From Pontederia crassipes (taxonomy: Eukaryota; Streptophyta; Magnoliopsida; Commelinales; Pontederiaceae): a DNA stretch of 64,000 nucleotides. Shown here in pieces: positions 35,450-47,393 of this stretch. The DNA lies in NCBI GenBank assembly GCA_030549335.1, contig CM060198.1:54445995-54509994 (forward strand), written 5' to 3'. The first letter of the stretch is position 1. The number at the start of each line of letters is the position of its first letter. The notes beneath the pieces are model-generated. The model was not told the DNA's origin. It ran no database searches and saw only the letters and a list, made by a program, of their open reading frames with translations. A program made the position numbers and the translations under genes.

Positions 35450-35949
35450 AATCGATCATTGATCACGTCCATTTAAAGGTTCTATAACATGGTCATATAT
35501 CTTTAAAAAGTTTTTTTTTGTTGAGTATCACTTATCTACATACACATATGGGTCATCGTAGTTTCCAAATATACATGCAGTTGCATGTACACACGAGATC
35601 CATGTTAGTTGTTATCTTCTACCACTATAAGTCCTCAAAACCATATCAATATGTATCTAAGCACTCTCGGAGTTCACGTGTACCTTCGGGCCACTGGAAT
35701 AAGTAAAGAATAAGCAATTAGGATAGCCGAGACATTATAATCACTAAAATACATAGAAGTAGAAAGAGATGAATATCTGAATAAGTAGGGCTCTCATATA
35801 CAATGGCTGATTCTTTTAAGGCTTCTAACTTTTTACAACTTTTTCTTCATTGTCTATCTTTTTCTAAACAACTTTATCATCAATTTGATATGAATGATTT
35901 TCATCATCATTATTATCAGTTTGTCCCTACTATCAATTGATTTTCTTGC

Positions 35950-37840
35950 AAGAAGATACTTGTTGAAACACTCATATAGGTTATTAAGCACATGTCACAT
36001 TTCAGGACCTCCGAGAAACACGCCTTGCTTCATGAAGTAGTAGAGTGTTGTCGAATTCATTCTCTTGCCTCTAGTGATTTCTTTTCCAACTCATCCATAA
36101 AAATGCATCTATCTCGGGGACGTTGCTGTAGCCATATTCCACAATAAATCTTTATACTCTTACTCTTAAATCCTTTTGATATGAAATTAGTCCACATGTG
36201 TCTTACACACATTTGGTGTTCAACGGACAATAATACATTACTAACACTGTCAACTAGTCTTTGCACGTTAAAATTAGAATAATTTAGGATTTGAATAAGA
36301 GCTATAGAAAAATTAGTAAAATGTAAGAATTGCTTTTTGTTGATCACTCATCATTGTCCAACCTTTATCATTGTTCATATTAAGATCCCTTAATAGTTGT
36401 TCTAAGAACCATGTTCATGTGGCTATGGAGTCATTCTCAATGTTTGATCTGCAACTAGTCTTGATCCCATCTGAAAGTGCTTTGATACAGATATACAAAC
36501 CCTTCCATTGGAATTTTTCAAAAAGTCATGTCATTGCGATACCCAAGTTTGCCTCAACAGTTCAACTCGATATATGTACAATAAGCATCATCCCCATGAA
36601 TGACCTTCAAAGCCAAGTCTTTGGCTCTTTATACTTATGGCACAAGACATATCCCTCTTCACTTGATCAAATAAGTCCTCCCATCTTAGGTTATTATGAA
36701 AGTAAGACTTGTAATTTTTTTTAACAAACCTCTTGGAACTGCATGGAAATTTTTATAAGATATTTAGACACGAATGTGTTGGTTGCAGTTTCTTGATTTG
36801 CCAAGTGGTATTTTCAGGGTCCTTCAATTTTTTCAAAGGGCACATAATCCTTCATCCAAACTTTTTATAGCATGCAACAATTACCCTTGTGTTATCACTC
36901 TTTGTGAGAAGATTTGGAATCTATTTTTAATCTTGTGCTCCTTGCAGGTTTCAATAAACTCTCATTTGTTTGTGAATTGTACGCCAATTTTAAAAAAGGG
37001 ATCTTCCATATCCATTTCTGTATTGAAACTATGGTCTCTATGTTTAAGTTCACCTCTGATTCTATTAGAGTCTGATTGCAATATGAAGGTGCATAATATG
37101 AATCTTCAACATTGGCAGTCTGAAGTATGACGTGTGTCATTCCATGTACTAGATCTTCTTTCACTTTTTCATATTATGCCAGCTTCAAACATCTTCAGCT
37201 CCATCACTTTCAACTTCAACACCTTCGGATTCAACACCTTCATCATTGATATCTACAACACCCTCACCATTGTTGGTCGCAACACCTTCCGCATTGCCAT
37301 AATCAATATCTTGCTCATTGGCAACTTCAAATGCTACATGTGCCTTAACCCATGCCTTTCTCTCCTTTTGAATGTTCTCTCACACATCATTTTCTTTAAT
37401 GTTATAATCCTCATCATGTAGCTCATCACCATTTCAGCATCAATGCCATATGCAATGTCATACCTCCTTTTGATCATCCAGCCTTGCATAGTTGGTATAT
37501 TAGCTTTTGCTTCAAGTTCAGGATCTATTTTATCAATTACCACATTCTTAAGTGTCGGAGGTGATGGCCTGAACATGTCCTCTAAATCCTTCTTTTCCAA
37601 ATGCCACACATACAGATGAACATGCCCAGCTTCAGTTGTCATAGTGCACATTTCTAACACTCTTCCATCATTATCTAGGTTTCTCAGTCCTATGGTCCTA
37701 TCCTTCCTTGGATCCACCCAGTGATATGTTACTAGACCTTCCATGCCAATCGTTTTAACCATATCGTTGATCTCAATTAGGGACATGAGGTCAGGATCAC
37801 AATCAAAGTATGTCTTAACCTTCCCATGGTGGTACCCCAT
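35950..37840 (-). pseudogene. MuDR-type transposase, fragmented
   Basis: 37334-37840 is an open frame of 168 codons: GYHHGKVKTYFDCDPDLMSL, then MVKTIGMEGLVTYHWVDP and VHLYVWHLEKKDLED, the N-terminal region that precedes plant MULE transposase. Further along the minus strand, in changing frames, come ETIVSIQKWIWKIPFLKLA (37.1 kb), then HQMCVRHMWTNFISKGFK at about 36.2 kb, typical of the part after the catalytic core. About 35.95-36.06 gives LNNLYECFNKYLLARKS. The DDE residues cannot be followed through the frameshifts. It is non-functional. Confidence 0.75.
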
Positions 37841-38499
37841 TCATCTTTGTAATGGATGTGCAAATTAAACAACCTAGAGACTGAAATAAATAAAGAATAA
37901 TTAATTCAACATTAGAAAGAGAAGAAATCGAAACCTAGGTCATTATTGTAGAAAAGGTAAATAATCACCTCTGCTTCTTTCTTAATCTCTGGTCATTTTT
38001 GTACGCTTTTACTGCACAAAATGGACATTTTAAGATTAGGGTTTCGGGGGACCACAATATTAGTAACAAAAAGATGATGATTTTTTGTTGGATAATAGTA
38101 CATAAGGCTAACATAAGACAAATAACATGAAATCTTATCGGATAGGGACCATATGAACTCAACATTTTAAAACTAGATTTGGGGGGTGGTGGTGGTGGTG
38201 GCGGTGGCGGTTCAAATAATGGGATTTCTGAGATCACAAGTTTAGGTTTTAGGGTACGAATATCCAAATGAAGCTAGATGACGATAATGACATACCTAAA
38301 AGCAACATCGATTGAATGAGAAAGTTCGACGTCACTTCTCCCTCATCGCGATTCGACTTCTCCCCACTACACTAGTGATTCGGTGTTCTTCCCTTGCATG
38401 ATGATTGCTAATAGTTGCCGTCGACGAACAACGAACTGACAAACTTAGGTTAAATAGTTTAGTAATGAAATGTTTGTATGGGAAATGGGGGTTAGATAG

Positions 38500-38719
38500 G
38501 GTGCTTTGCCACGTTAGATAGATGTACGCATGGAGGAGAGAGAAATAAAATGCGTGGACGTGACGTCGACTGCACGATCGAAAAATGAGCGATCGTAGGT
38601 AAGAAGGATAATTGGTGAAACCCTTTGATAGTTAAAGGGTAGTTTAATTATAAAGTGAAGTTGAATAATATAATTGGAAAAGCGTAAAAGTTGAAGGATA
38701 TTTGATGAAATTTATTTAA
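38500..38719 (-). repeat. Right terminal inverted repeat of the MULE
   Basis: Complement of the left arm with short indels. Confidence 0.7.
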
Positions 38720-41700
38720 AATTTATTATTAAATTTTAATAATATTTTAACCAAATAAATACGTATACCCAATATATATCGTCTAAATTATTGGAAGTGT
38801 GAAATCTTTATGATGCACATATACTCTCTCTCTCTCTATATATATTCGATAAGATATACTCTACATATTTTAAGAACATGTAGTTTATACATTTACGACG
38901 TGCGTGCATTTTTGCAAGTGTGCATGGTGGACGCTAGACATAGTAGCAGTAGCAGAAGAAGAAGAAGAGGACCTTGCACGGTCAAAGCACGTAGCAATGT
39001 TTGGTTGGTAGTTGGCCGCGCACACGTACGCGCGCATGCACGCGGAGGTACACGGCCGTAACAGTCTGTGCGCATGCACGCACGCACGAGCAGCATTTTA
39101 ATGGCGACCACCAGCTGATCCTGTCCCCAGTCGTCGTCGACCACCCCACACCCCCACTGTTCCTGATCGATACACATTTATATGCTTCTGCTCATCGCAA
39201 TCCCTAAAGCCAAAACAGATGGAATCCATCGAACAGCCCATAATTTGCTTCTGATCCTCCCATCCACCCCGGTCCCCCCACTTCGCTTTCATGCCGCTCT
39301 GTGCTGGGGGTTTACCAAATTACTTCGCAAGCAGCATCTCAGAGAGAGAGAGAGAACCAGTACACCTATGCAACGTGTAAAGCAAGGGTACATGTCGTGA
39401 TCTGATTGAACACCATCTCTCTCTCTCTCTCTCTCTCTTAAATTTGACAATTTACAGGATCTAATCCTGCACAACACAATCAATGAATGAAGACCCAACT
39501 CCTTAGTAAAACTCCAAAGATTTCTATGCACGAAACAGTGCCTTCTCAACTATTCAGCTGTGCAATTATGCATATGATACAGTGCAGAAATCGCCATGGA
39601 TTTGACGTATCAAAAGGTGTCGTCCCGATCTTGTTACTGCTCATCTGTAAGTCTCGGACCCTCGTAATAATGGTCGCAATGTCAGGAAGCCAATTAATGA
39701 TACGATCGAGACAACGTTTAACCAGCATAGAGGAGTCGTACCTTTCACCCATTCATCGCCTTCTCAACACCATGATCATGAATTCATGATCACGATCATA
39801 TACATCAATCCAAAGTTCTTACTGTTGCCGAGGATGATCCGGATTATGTAAATGGACAAGGAAGCTAATTGTTCGCATGCAGAGGAGTGCTGCCCCAGGG
39901 GCCAAAGAACACATGGTCGCAGATTCAACATTAAATGGTGTGCGGCCAACTTGAAGGTCGCACGGTTGAGACGTCAATTCCACTACAACCTTCAGGGGCC
40001 GCCCGACCTCAGTTTCATCTGTTACAGATAACTAATGAATTCAAGTCTTGCAACGCGTTCATGTTAGAAGTCTCATTGATCAACTTGCTAGAACTCGATT
40101 TATGATAACCAATCTTTGATGAATAAATACCCAGTTGTTTATCTCTGAATGATACATTCATTGGATTAGAGAAGCATGTAAGCATGCACCTGTAAATTAG
40201 TTTTATCAGATGTATACAAACTGAACGAGCTGCAGTTCGTAGTATGTTTAATCCAATTCACAGCTCCAGTCAACTCAAATTGCCTTCTTTATGCTCTGGG
40301 ACACAGTTAATTTAGGATGAACTCTCTCTACAGCTGCCACTGATTACTTGGTAAGTTCGACAGGCATCCCATTCAGATGGCCCTACTTTTGAATGTTTTT
40401 TGTCTGGAATTCCCAACAAGTTACTGTATGGGGGGTCCTTTGTTGCTGTTCTCAATAATTCAGTGGAGGACAATTTTAATTAACAAGATCATATTTAACA
40501 TCGGCTGTGTTGAGATTGCGAGGAACGACCAGGTGCTCATATTTTCTTTCCATCTCAGGCAATTAATTTTCCAACATGTGGATCTGTCAAGCATTTCCAT
40601 TTCTTCCCAATATATGATACTGATCACATATATCTTGCAGTCACAGCATTTGCATCAGGGACTCGAACACTGATCAGGAAGACATGCTTTGTTGGGGACT
40701 CCGATCTTTGCTGAGCTGATGATGTTTACGCTTCATATTTTGAGCCAAACATCTGCATGAAGGGCTCAATGATACAGCAAGACATGAACTTGTGGATGGC
40801 AATCTTGTAGAGTGGATGCTGCCCAACATGTCTTTCTGAAAACCCTAATTAATGGAGAGAAAAAGAAACAAAAAAATGTCATCACAAACTTCACAACTGC
40901 ACCTCCTTTCCATTAGCCAGTTGGAGCTGCACCATACATTAGTTAAATAATATATATGTGGAATAAAATGTTCAAGCAACTCAAACAGAATAATTGAGAC
41001 AGGGTGTATATTAACAGCATGCCTTAATTTGTTCTTTTATATTAATTCTCTTTTTTCGTTGTTGTTGTTTGTTCGTTTTGTTAGTCCAAGTTGTGGATCA
41101 GCACCTAACTACTTGCCATGCATGTATGTTTCCCTAAAAGCGTATAAATCTTCAAGTAATTAAAAGCATTTTATACTCCAATAATAAACAAGTTATGCAC
41201 CCCAGAAAATATTTATTTATTTATGAAGAGGTTATGCAACCTTTCTTTTTTAAATGTAATTAATTATGAAGAAGTGTAGGCATCCTTAAAAATTGTTAGC
41301 AATATACCAGGAAAAAATTGATCTCATTATATTTTGCAAAAAAAAAGGAGTAAACCATTTATCACTGCATATTGAATGTTGTACATTGTGTTGGTTTAAC
41401 GATTAAGCATAAATTGAGAAATCATGGCATGCCGCATTAATTAGTAGACATGTCAAGTATTTTGTAACTTCACTAAGCACCACTACTTTTACAACATAAA
41501 AAAGAACAAAAGTTTGATTCTTGTCAGTAGATATCAATAGAAAAGGTACGTTTGTTAACTGCCCAATGTAATAGATCAGTTGATGATAATATTATAAAGT
41601 AACCCCAAATCTAAAGAGCACATATGATTTGAAAAGCTTCTTATTTTACAAGTCACAGTAGACAACTTTGACAGAGTTGTTAGACAACATGATGCAGCAT

Positions 41701-42115
41701 ATATTGTTTACAGGCCACCAAGAATCTTTACGAATATTTAACATGAGAGACATGACACAAAACTAAGCATTAAAACCTCTCAGCACAACAAATCCAAACA
41801 CACAGATTAAAGAAAAGGTTGTGTCTGACAACAACAACTAATGAAGTAGAAGAAGGGGAAAAAAATCCACCGATCCGACACTTTTGAGTCTACTAAATTT
41901 TTACTTGTGTACATTTTTAATCTGCACAAGATATGACGAGTTAATTTTATCTTTCCTTTGTCGTCTATTTCCGAACATGCTTTATTGTTTGTACAAAGCA
42001 TAAGGCAAAAAGAGGGAAAAAATATAGTAGGCATATCAATACATGTGCTAACACACCATGTGCAACCTTTCATTCAGCAACGTAGAGATGGCAGCTTCGC
42101 TGTATCACATGTCCA
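38720..42115. other. Intergenic region between MULE and Aux/IAA gene
   Basis: No convincing gene. 38.82-38.85 and 39.41-39.44 kb hold short CT/TA microsatellites, and 39.0-39.1 kb holds a run of CpG-rich 'cgcgcatgcacg' sequence. A minus-strand open frame at 39546-39752 reads like ordinary protein but matches nothing I know. The rest is AT-rich. Confidence 0.45.
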
Positions 42116-42387
42116 TGTCTCTCACATTTAATGGTCCAAGAATCGGACGACTCGGATACGTCGTCGGGCCGCCATCGAGTCGATCTCGGCCGTCCGATCC
42201 ATGCGGCCGGGCGGGGCTAGTTGGGGATTACGCATTGGAAGGATCTGGCTTGTGTCTCCTATCTAACCGGCCGGCAGAGTTGTCAGTGACCCCACAGCTG
42301 CCCCCATGCAAACCCTAAAATGTGCCATGAGACACTCCCCACCCTCCTCCACTACTATATTCCTTCATTTGCTACTAGGCTATAAAA
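42116..42387 (+). promoter_or_regulatory. Aux/IAA promoter: three auxin-response elements and a TATA box
   Basis: TGTCTC is at 42116-42121 and 42253-42258, and its complement GAGACA at 42329-42334. This is the canonical core bound by ARF transcription factors. A TATA box (TATAAAA) at 42381-42387 would place the transcription start near 42.41 kb and give an untranslated leader of about 215 bases. Aux/IAA genes are primary auxin-response genes, so the arrangement fits negative feedback. Confidence 0.75.
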
Positions 42388-42629
42388 CTACCCCTCAAAG
42401 GAGTCTCCTCATCATCCCCACAACCATACACAAACCTAGCTAGTACTACTACTACAACAACTGTTTCTTCTTTGCTCTCTTTGAGATCTTGTCATCTCTT
42501 GCACACCATAATCTGAGGTGGCCGGAAGTTCATATTGGCGCAACTTTCACCTAGCAAGTTTCATCCGGTTGTGAAGGATCTCCTTGTGTTTGAAGTTATC
42601 CACTTCTAAAAGGATCAACAAAAGGATCC

Positions 42630-43494
42630 ATGGAAGGCGGGGCACAGTTCGTTGACTACATGGACAAGGCCACCGAGCTCCGGCTCGGGCTGCCCGGTAG
42701 CGATACAGCAACGGAGAAGCCGGTGCCGCAGGCTTCCGGCGGTGTCAAGCGCTCTCTCCAGGAGGATAAGGATGAGAACTTGACCACGAGCAAGTCTAGA
42801 GGGCATGAAGCTGCTCCACCTGCTAAGTAAGTGTATAAGTTGGTGCAATATAATCTGGTACATGTATAGATTTGCACATCATCAATCATCATGTGCTGAT
42901 CGGCTGCTTGATTTCTACATGGCAGGGCACAAGTAGTTGGATGGCCACCAATCAGGTCTTACAGGAAGAACAACCTCCAGGCGAAGAAGACAGAAGCAGA
43001 TGCCGGAGGACTGTACGTGAAGGTCAGCATGGATGGGGCTCCTTACTTGAGAAAGATTGACCTCAAGGTCTACAAGGGCTACAAGGAGCTCAGAGAGGCC
43101 CTGGAGGACATGTTCAAGTGCTTTTCTCTAGGTAAGAATCACTACAAAAACAATTTTAAAGGAGAAGGAAGTATTAATTATGTGATGGTCACAGTGGATC
43201 TGATCATTTTTCTTTTTATGTTTTGTCAGGCGAACTGTTGGGGATGGAGAAGTGCAGCAAGTCAGATTATGCCATCGCCTATGAGGATAAAGATGGAGAC
43301 TGGATGCTCGCTGGGGATGTTCCATGGGAGTAAGTATCCAAATAAATTTGCAGCATATGTTAAAACTAGTGGTAATTCATAGATCGGTTGGCTTATGGTT
43401 TGTGGTGTTTAATTACAGGATGTTCACCTCCTCCTGCAAAAGGCTGAGGATAATGAAAGGGGCTGAAGCAAAAGGCCTTGGATCTGGACAATAA
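42630..43494 (+). CDS. Aux/IAA auxin-response repressor
   Basis: Nuclear repressor that binds ARF factors and is destroyed through SCF-TIR1/AFB when auxin is present. Exons: 42630-42826, 42926-43131, 43230-43329, 43419-43494; the phases join to 192 residues. Domain I at 16-23 (ELRLGLPG, with the LxLxL that recruits TOPLESS). Domain II degron at about 69-76 (VVGWPPIR, with Ile where many members have Val), followed by basic RKN. The PB1 domain (III/IV) is at about 95-182: [20 protein letters not shown] with the invariant Lys109, and the acidic D154-x-D156-x-D158 motif followed by [10 protein letters not shown]. All four domains are intact, so it should be functional. The length and intron sites fit the short canonical Aux/IAA clade; I cannot give an IAA number. 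Confidence 0.96.
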
Positions 43495-46400
43495 CACAGA
43501 GGAAAGAGAATTTGTGGAAGTGCCTTCAACATGGACTTATTTTTTCTGAGCTTCCAAGTTTCCTGGGTCTGTAAAGGGAAGAGAAAAGTGTAAGCATGAT
43601 GTTGGATGCTTCAGTTTAATCATCATGGCATGCGTCCAGCATATGAAGGAAAAGAAAAAACCTGGAAAAAAGGGAAAAAAAGTGAGAGAGATGTTAGAGA
43701 CTTTTTCCTTAGTTTTCTTTGTTTGTAATACTCTTTACTGTTTCATAGGATGTTGCATATGTAGAGAGCTTAGAACTGTAGTATTTTTCCCCCTGTAATT
43801 GTACAAAAGACATCTAGTATTTGTCAAATATGTTTAAAGGGCGATATTTCTTCAAGTTCATATCAGCATGTGGTGTTTAAGTTCACTTTGATATTCTTCA
43901 GCTTTCCTACTTTACTCATCTTGATCTAAACTTAATGGAAAGCAAAGGACGAGGAGAAAAGAAGCAAAGATAAAGATCAAAAGATCTCTTCATATATAGA
44001 ACACGAGATATGATTCATAAGAACTTTTTGCTACTCCTTCTCATCTTAAGCTTTTTGTTCAACAACCAAGTTTTTTGCTTTTTGGTGATGTGGCCTTCCA
44101 TGCCAGTACTCAATTTTAACAACCAGAATTTTTATCCATACTGTTACTGGCAAAGTTAGGCATTTTGAAACAAAAGTGGGAGAAGCCAAAGACAGGAGGC
44201 TATCTTCACCACCATGTTTCTCTTCCCTGCTTTATGATGAATGGAAGTGGAAGATGAAGGCATGGTGGGTGACAAATCCAAAACCAGAGCTTTGTTTTCT
44301 AATTTTTTCTTGTTCTGGCGGAACAGCGATCCATAAATCTGAACTGATTAAAGAAAAACTAAAATATCAGACAACTCACATGCAAGGTAACATGAAAGCA
44401 AGGAAGATGAGCAGGAGGCATCCAATGTGAGTAGGAAGATTCCATCACCTCATCATGGCTTGATGGTTGGGCTCAATAATGGTGTACCGAATTATTATAT
44501 GTTCAACTTAGGTGGAAGACACCTTCTAAGATATGCTTGAATTAATGCTAGATAAGTACAGGAGACACCCCCAACCCCACCACCACCATTAAAGCCAGGG
44601 CTCTCACTTGTGGCTTTCTCAAGCATGTATGGATTGGAAAATGGTGGTGGTTGTGGTAGTGAGGATTGTTGGTCTTCCGAATGCCATAAAACTAATGCTT
44701 GTAGAACCATAACATAATCAATTTGCTTTAGTTAAGTTAACTACCATGTTATGTTCATGCTGTGCAGGGTTTTATACTTTAAACAATTTGCATTGAGAAA
44801 GTGAATTCATAAGATCACAGCCAGAATTTTTTTTAATAAGGGGCTACATAGATTATCAATTATTTTTAATTGCCCTAATAATTTTAAATAGCAGGTAGAA
44901 AAGGTGAATTTTCAAATTATCAGTTGCTTGATACACATTTTGACAAAAATATATTTTCAATCGAATCTTTTATTTTCAAATATTTTAATAATAAATTTTT
45001 TTTGATACACATTTTGATAAAAATATACTTTTAATCGAATCTTTTATTTTTAATTATTTTATTAATAAAAAAATTTCATTCAAGTTCATCTTCTTTATTA
45101 TTTAATTTTGTCGCATTTTATTTTGTTTATATACACTTTTCTTTTTTTTCTTTGTTTATTTATAATACTAGGGCACTATTTGGCACGCAAAGAATACAAT
45201 ATTTAGTAGCGGATAACGTTTTGTTATTATCAAAATACTACTATAAATGTTTGATAAATATTTTTTTCAGTAGAGTTTAGAAATTTGAACAAAAAATGTT
45301 ATAAGCTACTCTCACTAGTTTTATATTTTATTCCTATTATGTCCTCAGTTTTTAAATAAAAATTTATTCAATTATTAAACATCACATTAATTTTTTAATA
45401 TATCATATCTTTAATTTTATTTACAACTCAAATAAGATTTTTATTTTGAAATAATCAACATTTTTATATTAAAATAATATTTTAAAATATTATTATTTTG
45501 AATAAAACATTATAATTTAATTTTAATGAATATGATGTGTATAAAAATGATAATAAATTATATCTTATATTTATTTTTATTATTTTATACAATATCCTAA
45601 TTTAACCGTTATATTTATCTAATAATTTTGATTAAATTTATAAACAAATAGCTATCTGTCGTTAATAACTAAAGTTATACTCTAATCAAATCACTATCCT
45701 CTAATCGAATCATTAACTTCGTCAAACAAAGCGTGATGAAACTTTAAAATAATATTTAAGGGTATTATGATATTTTATTTTCTAATTATTTTAATCATTA
45801 TTTATATTACCAATCACACGCTATAATATTATATTATCAACGATTTAAATAACAATATTCTATTTAAATGATGATCTAAATTATCAATTAATTAAATCGA
45901 TAAATGACTGACCACTAAAGACAGTTAACTCTTCCATCGAGGGGCGATTATGGATCATCCCATTCGATTTCTCCTTTGAGTATATAAGCATAGCAAAAGA
46001 ACGTCGTGGATCATCAAGTAATTAAGAATCTATTGATCCAATTAGCACATCAACACCAATTGGCACTGCTCAAGTCGGCTTATGCCAAAGTAAACAAGCA
46101 ACGACAGAGTAATTGACTCTCTAACTAATCATACAACATTTGTGTAGAAGCATGCCAAATTTTATGGCAAAATTAAATTGTGCTTTAACTAATCATCACC
46201 ATTTGCACATGTCAAAGTCCCTTTTTGCTTTCATTTTTTTTTTCTCTCCATCTAAATGGCATTCTGAAACATGTCGACCACCTTCTCATATCCGTAGTTT
46301 CAGGCATTTCCATGGCATAATTTCTTGGCTGAAGTTTCTAATTAATTGTCCATATAACAAAGCAACACCTTCAGCAAACCATTAAGAAATTCATTCAGTA

Positions 46401-47393
46401 GCTTAAATCAGGCTTTTGTTAACTTCCATTCACATCTCTAGTACAAAGGTGCCAGGACCGTGGCTAGCAGCAAATACCCTTATATCATGGGCTTTGCTTA
46501 AAAATTTCACTAGTAACATAGAACCAGCATTTGACGAGCAACAGAAACATATAATATGGCCAGATCATTGTAATCTACAAATTGCACTAGTTATTTCCAA
46601 CCAACTGAGTACGTAACAATGAGAAAAAGTTGTAGAAATAATGGTTTAAAAGAAGAAAAAATAGCTTGAAAGTAATTCAATGAACCTCCTTTTGACTACT
46701 ACAAAAGCCAACAACGAAGGGCATGAGGAATCAGAGTTGTTCTCCATTGGCATTGGTGGGAAGAAACAAAATATGAACAAGATACTCAACAATCAAGTAG
46801 CAAAGGGACTATAAAATAACATAGTTAATTTATATCTCTAATCAACGCCTTGGCTGAAAGAGAAGACTAAGAAAGTAATCAACGCCTTGCAACTTGAACA
46901 AAGTCCGAACTATAAAATAACATAGTTAATTTATATCTTTCATCTTTTTCATACATCATTTAAACACGAGGAAATAATTACCTTTGTAAAAATTTGCTGA
47001 CCTACAAATATTTTCAATGTTAAAGAACAAAAACTAACATCCAACCTCATTATCGAATAAAAAAATTGGCATTCTAATCTGTAAACTAGGCAAGTGCAAT
47101 GATAGCCCCTTCAAGAAAACCTGAAGATGAGAACCGTACAGGCGGGCATCATCCATCAGTTTTTTTCAAAGGTCACCAAAATGTGCAGCTTCGAGTAACA
47201 GTTGATGGCATATAAACAAAAGGCTCAAACCTAATGATGCAGCAGCAAACCCTGGAAAGCAGGAAAAGGAGTACCAAATACAAGAAAAAAATCGATAACA
47301 GCCCTTTAGCAGATATGCAGCATTTTCAAAGTATCTTCAAATAGTTGGGTACCGTTCTTCATATGAATGTCCATGGTTGTTCATTGGCTTGTA
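43495..47393. other. Intergenic, including Aux/IAA and EFG1 3' regions
   Basis: 43495-43860 is likely the Aux/IAA 3' untranslated region. 44.8-46.0 kb is strongly AT-rich. At 46806-46945 a segment 'actataaaataacatagtta' with following sequence occurs twice about 105 bases apart. From about 47.0 kb the sequence probably belongs to the EFG1 3' untranslated region on the other strand. No coding region is supported; open frames such as 44176-44430 and 46140-46385 have no recognisable features. Confidence 0.45.

Larger units (their letters stand above)
32983..38719 (-). mobile_element. Mutator-like element (MULE) with long terminal inverted repeats
   Basis: The left 175 bases (32983-33157) and the complement of the right 220 bases (38500-38719) share an ordered series of blocks: TAAATTTCA, AAATATC, TAGACTACC or TAAACTACC, GTTTCACCAATT, 'tctctcctccatgcgta', 'gtggcaaa'. 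Long inverted repeats are the hallmark of MULEs. Inside, the minus strand encodes MuDR-type transposase pieces from 37.84 down to 35.3 kb. A 9-bp target duplication was not found, so the extreme ends are approximate. A smaller element (33918-34603) is nested in the left part. The coding region is broken, so it is not autonomous now. Confidence 0.8.

Noticed and set aside
38182..38212. Poly-proline tract encoded by GGT repeats (minus frame 37965-38267)
   Set aside because: Simple trinucleotide repeat inside the MULE. The frame around it shows no recognisable domain, so I do not call a gene.
39546..39752. Minus-strand 68-codon open frame resembling protein
   Set aside because: Composition looks ordinary, but I see no family motif, no splice partners that extend it in phase, and no flanking exons.
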